This document shows positions 1 through 10,702 of a stretch of DNA of 64,000 bases, in pieces. Origin of the DNA: Grifola frondosa. Its lineage: Eukaryota; Basidiomycota; Agaricomycetes; Polyporales; Grifolaceae. The stretch spans positions 2,976,001-3,040,000 of the forward strand of contig LUGG01000001.1 of the NCBI GenBank assembly GCA_001683735.1, in the 5' to 3' direction. The number at the start of each line of letters is the position of its first letter. Positions within the stretch are counted from its first letter, which is position 1. A program made the translations under genes and the position numbers. The notes under the pieces were generated by a model. It saw only the letters and a list, made by a program, of their open reading frames with translations, searched no databases and was not told the origin of the DNA.

Positions 1-978
1 ACAGTACCGTTCTCTAGATTCTTCTTGCGTCTTATGATACTTCTGCGCAAATAAGTGCCATCGAGGAGATGATAGCCCAGGGAGCGGACATGGAGATTGT
101 AGTTCGCTTGCTCTGCCTAGCCAGCGTCATCACAGGAGGCATCAAGACTAAGGCATTGGAGAATATCAAGCGCGAAGTCCTCCAGGCATACGGCTACAAT
201 TCTTACCGTTACTCCTCTCGTTAGCCGCTCCCCACTATCAATCCTCCTACCCAATCCCTCCCGCCCAATACTCGCCGTCTGTCACAGCCGCAAAATATCC
301 CTACACAGCGCTCAGGAAGTCTCTTCGTCTCCTCATCGACGATCCCGACCCCATGGAGGAGTTTGAGAACGACATCAGCTACGTCTATTCGGGATACGCG
401 CCGATTAGTATCCGGCTCGTCCAGTGCGTTGCGCAAAAGGGCGGCGTTGCTGAGCAACCCTGCCGCTGAGAGGGACAAGAAGACGGGCGATGCGAGGATG
501 TACGTAATGGCAAAGGCGCATCGCCCGGGACGGTGCAGGCCCATCCGATCGTCGGATGGAAGGGCTTCGAGGACGTTATCGCCTCTATTCCTGGGGAGAC
601 GGTGGACATCATGCAAAGGGTACCTGGGGCGCCAGAAGCGGTGCCGCCGGCGTCATCATTAAGTGAGTAAACTAGGCCTCTCACATTCTCACTGCGCTCA
701 CCTTGTGGCATATTTTCAGTGTCCCGAGGAACACTCTACCACCACGGTTGTCTTTTTCTTGGGAGGGTGTACTTACACTGAGATTGCCGCACTCCGGTGG
801 GTCGGCCGGCAGAACAAAGGTTTGTAAATATTCTTCGGCTGCGTCTACCTCGTACTCATGCTTGTTTTCAGGCCGCAATTTTTTGATCGCTACCACAGGC
901 ATTATCAGCGGAGCCAGCATTATAGACAGTATCGCGGCGTTGGAGGCGACAGTTCTAAAGATCCAGCCTATAAGTTAA
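1..978 (+). CDS. VPS33: Vps33-like (Sec1/Munc18 family), C-terminal part, partial at left edge, several frame disruptions
   Basis: Vps33 is the SM-family subunit of the HOPS/CORVET tethering complexes that guide SNARE assembly at the vacuole. The forward strand shows the family's C-terminal third: a helix ending IKREVLQAYGYN near 160-200, then LRKSLRLLIDDPDPMEEFEN and ISYVYSGYAPISIRLVQC (311-430), VGWKGFEDVIASIPGETVDI (about 550-610), VVFFLGGCTYTEIAALRWVG (about 750-810) and NFLIATTGIISGASIIDSI (876-935), ending at TAA 976-978. Two introns are visible: 663-719 (GTGAGT...CAG) and 820-871. The 5' part lies outside the window. Frame must shift near 199, near 446 and near 500, and again around the first intron junction. 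The protein is otherwise well kept, so I cannot tell sequence error from a young pseudogene. Family assignment is from motif recognition. Confidence 0.75.
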
Positions 979-1783
979 AGGATTTGGAGGATACCGTACG
1001 TGCCGATCCCGATCTTCCTGAACCGTGCCGGCGAGCTGAGAGTATTGGTTACTTTTTAGCGTTTGATGCAAGAGTATAGTAGTCGTGGATGCCCATGCTG
1101 CCCTGTTATATCTACCTCACTGTTCTAAGGATGTAACTTGTCTTCGCGGAGAGCAGTCTAGACCAGTGACGCGACGCGACGGCGGACCCCAGATATCGTG
1201 CTTCTGCAATCAGACCATTCTTGTTAACTTTAAATGCTCTGAAAGAACATGCGACAGTGTTTGCGATTGCCTATTTTGCTGGCCGGCCGTTCTAGGAATG
1301 TTGACCAAAATGACCCGGGATGGAAAGGCGTAGTACGCGCTCACGCGACCACTCCGCGTCCCCAGCCACTTCGCGTGGTCCTATCGTTGCATACCATCTC
1401 CTGGCGGCCTGTCACCACTGTGGCTGTGATTGCAGCTGGAAAGCGATTACTACATGCACAGAGTCTTTTTGCGCAAGGATTTCCGCAATGGTGTTCGCTG
1501 GAATGCGACTATATCCAGAATTGTGCGGGATGGCCGGGGGACAAAATGCGCGGGAAGTGCGATCGAAGCGGCGGGGACTAAAAGCTGTCATTTCACTCTA
1601 GGCTTCGTATAAGAGCCCCCTAACTTCCAGACTATGCGTCACCGTTTCTTTCCCCTCGACCCCATCTTTCGCCCTCATAAGAGGAACAGACGATAATCTT
1701 TTGACAGCTCCATCGCATTTGGTGAGTTTGCACCGATATATTGTGGGTGTCAGGAAAGCGGCGCTCATTGCGGGGCAGTTGCC
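979..1783. other. intergenic stretch, no supported gene
   Basis: This is the 3' flank of the VPS33-like gene and upstream sequence of the small YABBY-like gene. Short overlapping ORFs occur in several frames, but none has a recognisable domain. The GGTGAGTTTG at about 1720 could be the donor of a 5'-UTR intron of the next gene. Confidence 0.4.
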
Positions 1784-2102
1784 ATGGTCGTCACCACAAA
1801 TGTGCAGAATGGGCCCCCCCGCCCGCTAAAAAAAGTAAAAGACGTGCGTGTTTTTCACTCTGGAATGCGGGGATTTACTGAGGGGCTGTTTAGGAAAATC
1901 GACGGGCGGCGGGAGGAAGAAGCTGACGGACTTCAACAAGTTCATGCAGACAGAAGTGGCGCGACTGAAGGAAGAGAATCCCGACATGGCGCATAAAGAC
2001 AGGTACGGGTTTGCCACGTAGTGGGATGCCGACGCTTCTCACGGGCACGCTAGGTTCAAACTGGTCATCGACAACTGGAACAAACAGAAAGAAGTCAAGT
2101 AG
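1784..2102 (+). CDS. small YABBY/HMG-box-like protein
   Basis: The conserved core reads KKLTDFNKFMQTEVARLKEE then NPDMAHKD (1917-2002), an intron 2003-2053 (GTACGG...TAG), and RFKLVIDNWNKQKEVK to TAG 2100-2102. This matches the helix pattern of the YABBY/HMG-box-like short proteins of fungi, whose shared core (FNxFMQxE...NPDxxHxxRF...W) is related to the plant YABBY domain and is presumed to bind DNA or chromatin in the nucleus. The 5' end is uncertain. An ATG at 1784 opens a lysine/proline-rich stretch, and an intron of about 50 nt probably ends at TTTAG 1893, but the phase of that junction does not close cleanly. It may be affected by the poly-C and poly-A runs at 1815-1835. Start and first intron are therefore approximate. 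Confidence 0.55.
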
Positions 2103-2744
2103 CCTCGCGGCCCTCGCCGTGCTGTCATTTCCGTCGCGCCCTCGTCGTATCGTCGGGTCCGCTTGTTTTCGTCGCCGTACCTTCCACCGACTAATGGCCG
2201 GCCTTATCGTCGTCGTCGTTCTAGTTCCACTCCCTTCCCGTGGGAGTCGTTGTCTGTATTTTTCGTGCTGTGCTCGTTTCCTCTGATCGCTCCGTGCCCT
2301 CCGGACTAGTCAGTGCTTGCTAATGCTTTCGTCAAGTGTACGAGTATGATTGCCGCGTACATATTGTACACAGAGTCTGCTGCGACTCGATTAATAAATG
2401 AACCTATATGCGCCTCGTTTGACTGGAGAGTACTAAGTACTTTGCAGGCTACTGCCGCGGAGAATTGATCCGAGGCGTACGATCGAAGACGGATAAATTC
2501 TCGAGTTTCTCGAGTTGTAGCAGGCGTGGGAAACTGAGCGAGCGACTGGACTCCTCTGGCGAGGGGCTGCAGAGCGCTGCACCTCGTCCCCAGGTCTGGA
2601 CATCTCCTGCTATGTTTTCTGGCGCATCAGTTCCTCGCCCTAGCTCTCCTGTATAGCTCTCTTGCCCCTCCTGCCATCTCTATCTGTTATCTATCATCTT
2701 TCGCCTTCATCGTTCCACCTCTCTTAGAACTGAATGCTCCCACC
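2103..2744. other. 3' flank and promoter region between YABBY-like and F-box/LRR genes
   Basis: AATAAATGAA at about 2392 could be a polyadenylation signal for the upstream gene. The stretch 2640-2740 is rich in CT tracts just upstream of the ATG at 2745, as is common for basidiomycete core promoters. No other gene is supported. Confidence 0.4.
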
Positions 2745-5700
2745 ATGAGCCGTGCGCATGACATCGATAACGAACGCCCTCTCGATTCTTATGAATCGCT
2801 TAAACAAGTTGATCGCCTCGAGGAATCTGCGCGGGAGCCTCAGACCTCCCCCTCGTGCTCGGTGGTCGTCCCCGCTAAGTTATCTTCACTAAACTCTCCC
2901 TTCCATCCGTCGTTGCGTCGGGAGCAGCAACAGCCTCCCTGTGATACGATGTCCGATGCCAATATGTCTGACTCGAAGGGCAAAGGCGTATCCAAGCCAA
3001 TGCTCATACGGGGCAGAGAGGCAGTCATATCCCAGGACGACATCCTGTCCCAGGGATCAGCGACTCCCTCTCCTCTGGTAGTCGATCCAGTCCTAGACCT
3101 TAATTTGTCACCATTATCCCTCGATCCTCTCTCTTTACCGGCCTCGTCCTTTGATAACTCCTATTTCGACCCCCTCGTAAGTGCCGACGGCGACAACATC
3201 GGAGTCTCGTCGGGCAAGGGCAAGGCGCGGGAGCTTCCGCCCATCCTGCCCCCATTGTCGTTCTTTCCCACTGATTATAGCACCGAGAACTTCGAATGGC
3301 CTTCTCTCGACCTCTCCCCGATAGCAGGTCCGTCCTCGTATGGATCCGGATCCACCATCGAAGGATCCGAGTCTAGTCCAAGTACATCCACCACTCCTGG
3401 GACGGAGGAACCAACAGCTGTGCTTGCCCACGTCCCTTCACGCTGCCGATCGCTCTCCAACTTATCCACCCGTTCTGGCCGTTCTCTATCGGCACTGTCG
3501 CTGTCCAAGGTGAAGGTAAAGTTCACTGGATCCAAGGCACCAGGCAATCTCGCGCGCAAGCTCCTCTTCAGGAAACGCGATGGCTCCGAGTCGCCTGAGA
3601 GTTCTGCGCGCGATGTCGACGGTGTCGCTGTCGTGATGGACACAGATTTGCAAGGCTGTTATTCCCTCGGGCAGGGAAATTGTCTGATGCCGTGGCCGCG
3701 CGACCTCAAGTCTCGAGCGAGCGTTGTTGAGAGCCCTGTCCTAGATTACAATATGGGCCTCGGCTCCAATCCAATCCTGTCAATGTATCCCGCCGGCCGG
3801 CCATCAGACGCAGCCATCCTCCGAGCCAAGAGTCGTTCGTACTCCTCTCCTCTACCTACATCCGCATTTGATATCGTTCCTATTACCCCGGTGGATATAT
3901 TTGCACCCACACCGGTCTCCATTCCGGATTATTTCGATGAGTATCTTCCTCGTGAAGTGCGGTTGCACATCCTGGCGATCTTGGTGGAATTATACGAGGC
4001 CGAACACCTGCGAAACATCCGCAACGGCACATGGACGGTACTCAAAGCTTCGTCGTCGAGGCACAGATGGGTGGGACGCGAGAGAGGTGTTCGAGAGCTT
4101 TTCAAGCTCTGCAGGGTTGGTATACATTTACCTGCATGTATGCTGGAATCAATGACGTACCGTCATCGTAGTGTCGAAGTCTTGGCGAACACTGGTATTC
4201 GACGGTCAACTGTGGGCCGAACTGGACCTCCGTTCGTTTCCAAAGATTCCACCCAGTGTGCTTGCGCAGCTTTCGGAAAGTGCGGGAGCGTTCATCAAGC
4301 ACATCGATTTTACGGGGCATACGGAACTTTTCCCTTCCTCCCTGTTAGACATTACGACTCATCTTTGCCTCGAGCCTACCTTGCTGCACAATTCTCATAC
4401 TCATCTCACGACTGTGAAACTACAAGGCTGTACCGCGCTCACAACGTCGTCTCTTCACGAGCTGTTGACTCGATCTCCCTCGTTACAGAAGCTGTGCTTA
4501 AAGGGATTAACGGCCGTCACGAACACGAACCTGCGAGTATTTATCGGCATGTTGTTTGAAGATTAGCTCTCTCGACATGAGCAGATGCCCTAACGTCAAC
4601 GGGGATGGCATCCGAATCCTTGCGGCGGCAGCGCTTGCTCGCAAGGAGCCTTTGCGCCTCACAGAGCTGCGACTTTCAGGATTGCGACGCATTACGGACG
4701 AGATGATGGAGCTGCTCGGCAAGGCCGCCCCAGATCTCGAGGTCTTGGACCTCAGCTATGCGCGGGACCTGCACAACTCCGCCGTCGACGCGTTCGTGGC
4801 GTGCACAGAGGACGACCGCGATGCAGCCCAAATCCCGTGCGTACAGCTGACCGCGCGCGAGGCGGGCCGCGATCCCGCGGATCCGAGCAGGTACTGGCGG
4901 CGGGTGACGCGCCTGCGGCACCTCTCGCTGTCTTCGTGCCTCATGCTGACGGACCATGCGTGCTCGCATCTTGCACATGCCGTGCCGAAGCTCGAGTTCT
5001 TCGAGATGGCGGGTATCGGCGCGGACCTGCGCGACGGCGGGCTCGTGCGCCTGCTCGAGACGACGCCGTTCATACGGCGGCTGGACCTGGAGGACGCATG
5101 CGACATAACGGACGACGTGCTCCTGGCGATCACGCCCGACCCCGCGGCGAGCGAGGCTCCCGCACGCGGCCAGCCGCCGCCTCCGCGACCCGGGCACGCT
5201 CTGGAGCACCTAACCATCTCGTACGCAAGCAACATCACGAACGACGCGCTGACGAGGCTTATGCGTGGCTGCACGCGCCTGCGCGTACTCGAGGCGGACA
5301 ACACCCGCTTGTCTGGGCGCGCGATGGGCGAGTTCGTCGAGCTCGCGCGTGCGCGGCGGCTCGAGGATGCCCGCATCGTTGCGATCGACTGCCGCGGCGT
5401 CGGCGAGCACACGGTGAAGGACGTCGCCGCGCACACACGCGCACGGCATGGCTGGCGCGCGTGGGAGGCGCGCAAATTGGGGTACCTCGATGCACGCGAC
5501 GCGGAGGGCCTCAGCGTGGGGCAGGACGAGTGCGATCCCTTGCGCGTCGTGCTCAAGACGTTCTACTCGTGGCAGACGGTCGACGCTGTGCGTGCGGCGC
5601 GCGAGAAGCGGCGCAACAAGGCTGGCGCAAGGCGCGGGGCGAGCGGCTCAGGAAGCAGCGGGGCTGAAGAGGCGACCGGTATGTCGACTGGCCGCATGAG

Positions 5701-5749
5701 GTGGTGGTCCCCAAGCAGGAGGTCTTCGGGGCGACGTCGCCGGCGATGA
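2745..5749 (+). CDS. F-box and leucine-rich-repeat protein
   Basis: A substrate receptor type protein of SCF ubiquitin ligases. About 390 residues of serine/proline-rich N-terminus come first, then an F-box-like segment (YFDEYLPREVRLHILAIL, about residues 396-413) running into KLCR-V-SKSWRTLVFDG across an intron at 4120-4171 (GTATAC...TAG, inside a Val codon). At least eight LRRs of the cysteine-containing type follow, such as LRRITDEMMELL, HLSLSSCLMLTDHACSHL and LDLEDACDITDDVLLAI. After splicing, the frame needs one base removed in the TTT at 4540-4542; the joined length is then a multiple of three (983 codons plus stop). The last 30 codons could also be read in the next frame from about 5680, where a plausible acidic tail ends at a TAG near 5790, so the exact C-terminus is open. 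Fungal Grr1/AMN1-type proteins are the nearest family. Confidence 0.85.
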
Positions 5750-6309
5750 TGACGGATGCTAATGACCGCGACGGATGTATGATCATGTAGGAAGCGTTTG
5801 TATCCAGTGGGTTTTACTGTCTGTTCCGTGTTGTACTATGACTCTGTTGTTGTGACTTTTAGAAATATTTGGTGTACATTACTCGTAGCGTTCTTGTAAG
5901 TAAATATTCGCCCGAATGTATCTAGTTACTGTCGCATGCCCAAACAAATTGACATCTGATTATTGCAATGAATTTCCTTCACATCGATGTGGACTCGAAT
6001 AAAAAGTACCGCGAACTCCCTTCTCATGTTGAGCGAGCAATTGCCGATATTCGAACATCTTGAAGCTATCGTTGTCCAGGATCCTCAAGACGACTCACCT
6101 GTTGAATAACGATTTGGCGATGTGAATTTTGATCCACATGATCTCAATAGAAGAGGACGCCGCGTGAAAATAAACTGCCGAGAGATATATTCAAGACCTA
6201 GGAATCGTCGGGTATGGCATGCTAAGATAAGACCGCGGGACCATCAGAAGGGAATGTCACATTCGTATGCAAGAACGAGAAGATACCGAGCTATCCCTGA
6301 GAAAGACAT
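5750..6309. other. intergenic between convergent F-box/LRR and C1D genes
   Basis: Two 3' ends face each other here. The sequence is AT-rich with no coding signal; TTTTAGAAATATTTGG at about 5858 is a possible 3'-processing context. I see nothing else. Confidence 0.4.
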
Positions 6310-7413
6310 TCATAGAGTCTTTTTCTTAGCTTTCCGGGCAGCCCGTTTCGCAGATTTTTTTGACTTGCTATCCGATGATTGGGGTGTGTCGTGTTCTGAA
6401 TTGCTCCCCTTCGCACCGTCGCCTAATGCAACTATTTCTGCACTCGACGGAGATAAAAATTTTCTCTTCTTCGAAGGCTTGGCGGCGCTATTGCTATTGT
6501 CTGGCATGGGTTCATCTCCGTAGCCTTCGTGCGAAATGGTGAGAATTGCAGTCGTATCCAGGACATGTTTACGTACCAGCGAAAGGATCCACGGCGGGTC
6601 GTCTCCGCTTGACACCGACTTTTGAGCTATCATCGATGTCTATCGCCCTTCCTTTCCCCTTGTCTTTCGCTGTGGGTAGAACTTCTGGGAGAGCTTCTTC
6701 CTCTTCTGTGCTGCGTTCCTTTTCCTCAAAGATCTCCAAAACCTCCTCTTCCTCGCTCTCGGCCTCCGCTAGCTCCTGTTGGTACTCAGCGGGGCGATCA
6801 TTTTGCTGGTTACTTTCACCGGCACGCGCCCCTCTTCGTCGAACTTGATGCGCGAGGGGCCGCCGTTGTCGCCCGGCGGACGCTGGGCCTGGACTTGTGC
6901 GATTGCGTGCTTGATGAAGCGGTTGGCCACTGCTTTGTCTACTGCCACCTTGCCTGATAAAATGGGCCACACTCAGGATCGCGAATATCGCCAAGAATCG
7001 CCAAGACTTACGTTTTGCGGGATTTTCGGCATCCTTGATCTTCTCGAAGTACTGTCGCACACGATCCTGTCATGCATTTAGTATGAGAAAGGTAGAGGAA
7101 CAAGCATCCGAAGACGTACTAGTTCAGTTATCACAGGATGTGTCTTGGGGTCAATTCCCCTGGTCTTCAGGTAGACTATGCGGTACACAGATGAGCTGGG
7201 GTCGACACATTATAGAATGTACGCACTGAAGATCAAATCATACACTAGATAAGGCAGTACCACTTGTAACTTGGCCTGTTGTATCGTCTCCAGCCCGACC
7301 ACAGATTCTGGAAGTGTTTGTGCAAACAGAGGATCAAGTTTGGCCTCTAGGTCGTCCAGAGAGTCGGTCAAAGCGGAGAGCTTCGCGTGCAGCTTGTCTG
7401 AATCGTCCAACAT
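6310..7413 (-). CDS. LRP1: C1D/Lrp1-family exosome cofactor
   Basis: C1D/Lrp1 (yeast Rrp47) binds Rrp6 of the nuclear exosome and acts in rRNA and snoRNA 3' processing. The N-terminal Sas10/C1D domain is clear: MLDDSDKLHAKLSALTDSLD, then KLQVVLPYLVYDLIF-IYLKTRGIDPKTHPVITEL, DRVRQYFEKIKDAENPAKR, VAVDKAVANRFIKHA. An acidic stretch (ESEEEEVLEIFEE) and a lysine-rich tail follow, as in the family. Introns on the minus strand are 7176-7226, 7067-7119, 6954-7011 and 6525-6576. A 38-nt GTAACC...CAACAG intron at 6776-6813 restores the frame and brings the total to 284 codons; a one-base indel in the neighbouring AAAA run is the alternative. The gene is divergent from SF3B5 with only about 165 bp between start codons. 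Confidence 0.85.
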
Positions 7414-7578
7414 TGCAAGTTACTTCAGAGACCCAGAGAGGAAGAGGAGGATGAGAGAACGTGAGCAGCGGCGCACGCATTCAACTTGCGTCAGTTTTTC
7501 GCGAGATCTGTCACGAGATCTGCTCGATCGTGTTGATCTTGGTGCGCGGAGTCAACAACGATAAATATCTCGCTTGTC
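7414..7578. promoter_or_regulatory. short bidirectional promoter between C1D and SF3B5 genes
   Basis: The start codons of the two divergent RNA-processing genes are 165 bp apart, so both promoters must lie in this interval. No TATA box is obvious on either side. ACGATAAATATC at about 7557 lies just before the SF3B5 start. Confidence 0.55.
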
Positions 7579-8117
7579 ATGGTCAGTCTCACTGCTTTCC
7601 TGGATCCTATGACTGTGGCTAATATCGTCCTCCGTCTCAGTCTTCCGAGCTTAGGTACACCGCGAATACGCAGCTGGAGCACTGTAAGTTCTGAAAGTGC
7701 TATTCATTGCACTTGTGCTGACAAACGCCTTCCTGACCGCAGTGCATGCTCGCTACACTGGCACAGGTATGTAACATCCGAGAAGGCCGCTGGAATACCT
7801 AACCTGATATAATCCTTCTGATTAGGCCATGCTGATTTAACGAAATAGTGAGGGCGACCGTGAATTCCTACGAATGTCATTAACTTATCTGTGCAGTGAG
7901 TGGCTTACCCACCAGCACAGAGACACTCTTGCATCCATCGTTGGACATCCGTCCTTAGCTTCGTATCTTGCCCTTGCTGATGGAGAAGCAGTTGGCAGAA
8001 TCAAGTTTGAAATGACAGAGGTCCGTCTAAAACCGCTATATTCTTGATTACTTTCTGATCAACACCATCTAGCGTATGCTCCAACCATGTGGGCCGCCGC
8101 CTGCCAAAGACGATTGA
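7579..8117 (+). CDS. SF3B5: splicing factor 3B subunit 5 (SF3b10/Ysf3)
   Basis: A small core subunit of the SF3b complex of U2 snRNP, acting in branch-point recognition in the nucleus. Six exons give 86 residues, the same length as the human protein: 7579-7581 (the ATG alone), 7641-7683, 7743-7766, 7826-7847, 7897-8020 and 8073-8117. The joined protein contains LRYTANTQLEHLHARYTGTG, HADLTKYEWLTHQHRD and RMLQPCGPPPAKDD, all hallmarks of the family. The first coding exon is only the initiator codon followed by GTCAGT. Exon lengths add to 261 nt with an open frame. Introns occupy about half the gene. It is divergent from the C1D gene, another RNA-processing factor. Confidence 0.93.
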
Positions 8118-8564
8118 TGCTCTTCCGGTATGTTACTCCCGGGATGACCACGTCAAGGTTCCACGGCACAACTTTAGGTCAATTGTGTGATAGGGATAGT
8201 GCAGAATTACCTTGTATCCAATTTGTTATGATGCGGGATTACAGGAGTGTTGGGGAGATTGTTTGGATGCACACATGATGCCTACAGGCTACCGGGGTGT
8301 TCAATTTTGCGCGATCAAAGCTCCGAAAGCCAATAACGCGCGCCAGATGGTCGCCAATACCATCTGTTTTCAGCAGATCAAACTGAATTAAGTTTTGCAC
8401 AATGGAGGATGGGTGGCGTGCTGGGCCACTCTAGTAATGTTGGTCACGGCACGACAGTACTGATCTGTGATATTGCAGTCTAAAAATTTATGATCTATAT
8501 CGGTTTTCTAGCGTCAGACCTTTCGAGATGACCCCCTGAAGACCAGCCTCGAAATCGCGCCCAA
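8118..8564. other. intergenic, convergent 3' ends
   Basis: This lies between the 3' ends of SF3B5 and the DUF6533 gene. No supported coding signal was found on either strand. Confidence 0.4.
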
Positions 8565-10033
8565 CTACACATCAGCAATAGACGTTTCCCATTCTTCATT
8601 TCCAACGGCGAATATGGTAGGGTCTTCGCTTGGGTCGCTCGTCTTCAAAGTACTACCACCTCCTTGATAAGAGGCAGCCTCGTGCATATTCAGCAACATC
8701 CGGCTACCCAGAAACGATGGGATTGCAGAAGACCATCTGACCAGCGAATGATATGAGCTTGATAGCGTGGAAGTGGAACAAACGCACGGCATCATGATGT
8801 TGATGTACTCGGGGAAGTGGGACCAAATGATGGCGCTGACCAACAACTCGGCGAATACCCTTCCGAATGATCAGATACACATACGATCGAGGGGAGAGAG
8901 CGCTCACAGTATAAAATAGAACAAACTATCGCGTACTATACGGGCTATGAGCGACGTTCCCCCGCTCACATTGTGCAGCTGCCAAGCTTTCCACGCTGCG
9001 AACGCGAACAAGACCGGCTCGAATAGCAGTGCAGGCACCCATAGGAATGCTGAATAGATGGGCGTCCCAGTATACGAGCACCCGGTTGATGTAGACTCAA
9101 CAGGGAAATCTGTAAGGTTTGATATGTCAGCACGAAAATATCACGGTTGATGGCCACGTACGTTCGATGTGCACCATTGTTGCAGCAATGACAACCGCAG
9201 TCGCTATAGCCTCAATGCATAGTGACACCGCGAGAAAAATAAGAACCCTGCGGCTCCGATCATAGAGCGCATATATCTTTCGGATGTTATTCGTCAGAGA
9301 AAGAATCACAAGATCAGCAGTGCCACTCACGCGCAATAAGAGTATGACTGCGGACAATATCTGTCAGATTGCAACAGCCAACAAATGTGCGCGCACGAGG
9401 ATGTACCTTGTACAAGTGTTGTCGTCAGCAGTGCTCTAGACGTGGCTCTGTCATTGGAATACGCTCGATGGCACAGTTCAAAAAAAAACACTTACACCAC
9501 ATGGTCGCATGCTAGATAGATGACGCATCTTTAAGAGTTCAATAAGTATTACTTTGCTCGTTGACAGGGAGATAAGCATACATCTGATCTTTTATATCAG
9601 ATGCTGGTGAACAATAAATTTCAGAGGTACGAACCCTGGGGGTAGCTATACCGTTCGGAGACAGCGGGACTTGCCAGCGGTGAGGTTGGCAAGTTCGAAC
9701 TCAATATCAAAATAGCGACTCACTGCTATCAAATATGAGATAAAATAGTGCAAACAAACGATTCTACAATGTAGACGATATGAATGTCTGTACAGGTTGA
9801 AACTCAGAAACGCACTCACGTAAACGTAGAACCAGAATGCCGGGCGACGCTTGCTCTGTGGCCAGATATGCTTGACCTACAAGTGCATATGAATATTGAT
9901 TGAGAAATAGAGATATAATCACGTACTTCAAGATCGAGAGTAAGCACTGTGTTGTTGGTCACGTAAGTATGGGGAACCTTGCATATCGCCTTAACAAGTC
10001 CTTACAGATATCATACGCAAGGAGCGCCAGCGC
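8565..10033 (-). CDS. multi-exon DUF6533-type membrane protein
   Basis: These are fungal proteins with about seven membrane helices, usually expanded in Agaricomycetes and of unknown function. Recognisable pieces in order on the minus strand: ALALLAYD (about 10030-10007), VTNNTVLTLDLE and VKHIWPQSKRRPAFWFYVY (about 9960-9820), IRKIYALYDRSRRVLIFLAV with a hydrophobic helix after it (9340-9172), FLWVPALLFEPVLFAFAAWK (about 9050-8990), IARIVRDSLFYFI (about 8940-8900), FAELLVSAIIW (about 8850), and after a splice PSFLGSRMLLNMHEA to the stop at 8565. The YALYDR signature and the SRMLLNM ending are typical of the group. The intron closest to the 3' end (GTGCGT...CAG near 8745-8795) joins MMP to WSSAIPSFLG. 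The start codon and several inner exons (9380-9800) are not resolved. Confidence 0.62.
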
Positions 10034-10702
10034 TCCAATTCTGGAGCGTTTTCCAGCATCCACTAGATCTCCAGCATAAGCTCCTTTCAACAGAGTGGAC
10101 AGATTTCACCCACGAGCGGATTGGACAGAAAATGAAGTTGCCATTGTGCGCAAAAGACAACTCCCCCCCGCAGCGCCGCCTAGTATATATGCATGAATCA
10201 GCCACAAACGCTGAATTCCACGCTAAGCCAATGACGGGAGAAAGCGCTGTTAAGCAAAATTTATCAAGTATGAGGCCGGCTGTGTGGCAGAATCACCGAC
10301 TTGGCCGTAGCGCGATTGGATAACACAGTTAGCATCCTCCGATACGTAGATTAGGGCATGGGAAAATAGACGCCCTAGCGACGCCGCAGCCGCCAGGCTG
10401 AGCGCCGCGACACTGTAGTTGAACTCTAAGTACTATCATATGGATAGATGAGTAGTCTAAAGATCTTGACGTCTGTGATTTAGTCAAAATTGGATCTGAT
10501 CGCAACATACAGCCATAAAAGAACTTTTATTGCAACCGCTGCAGCCGGTTGGTGGCCCTGGGTAGTGTGGCGGCTTCGGCCAAGCTTCGGCGTGCGTTTT
10601 GCTTTTGGCACGTGCTTGTGACATGGGCGTGTTGTACTCCCAACTTTTTTGCCTCGATTTTGAGCTTATCCCGTCTGTCACTTCTTAGGAGTCACCCTCA
10701 CG
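10034..10702. other. intergenic between divergent DUF6533 and CPT1 genes
   Basis: This is a probable shared upstream region, and the DUF6533 start may extend into it. ORFs at 9979-10323 and 10011-10205 overlap each other on opposite strands and have no recognisable domain. I see no clear regulatory element. Confidence 0.35.

Noticed and set aside
1085..1612. Overlapping plus-strand ORFs downstream of VPS33
   Set aside because: Three frames are open over the same stretch with no recognisable protein in any of them.
4676..5667. Long ORFs on both strands inside the LRR region
   Set aside because: They are shadows of the GC-rich LRR coding sequence; only the +4556 frame shows repeats.
7196..7222. 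A 27-nt intron in the C1D gene
   Set aside because: A normal 51-nt intron (7176-7226) with good sites gives a better protein (LIF-IYLKTRGID), so no ultra-short intron is needed.
9620..9720. A tRNA-like GGCAAGTTCGAACTC segment
   Set aside because: No acceptor stem or anticodon arm can be formed around it, and it lies within the DUF6533 gene region. No tRNA or rRNA gene was found in the window.
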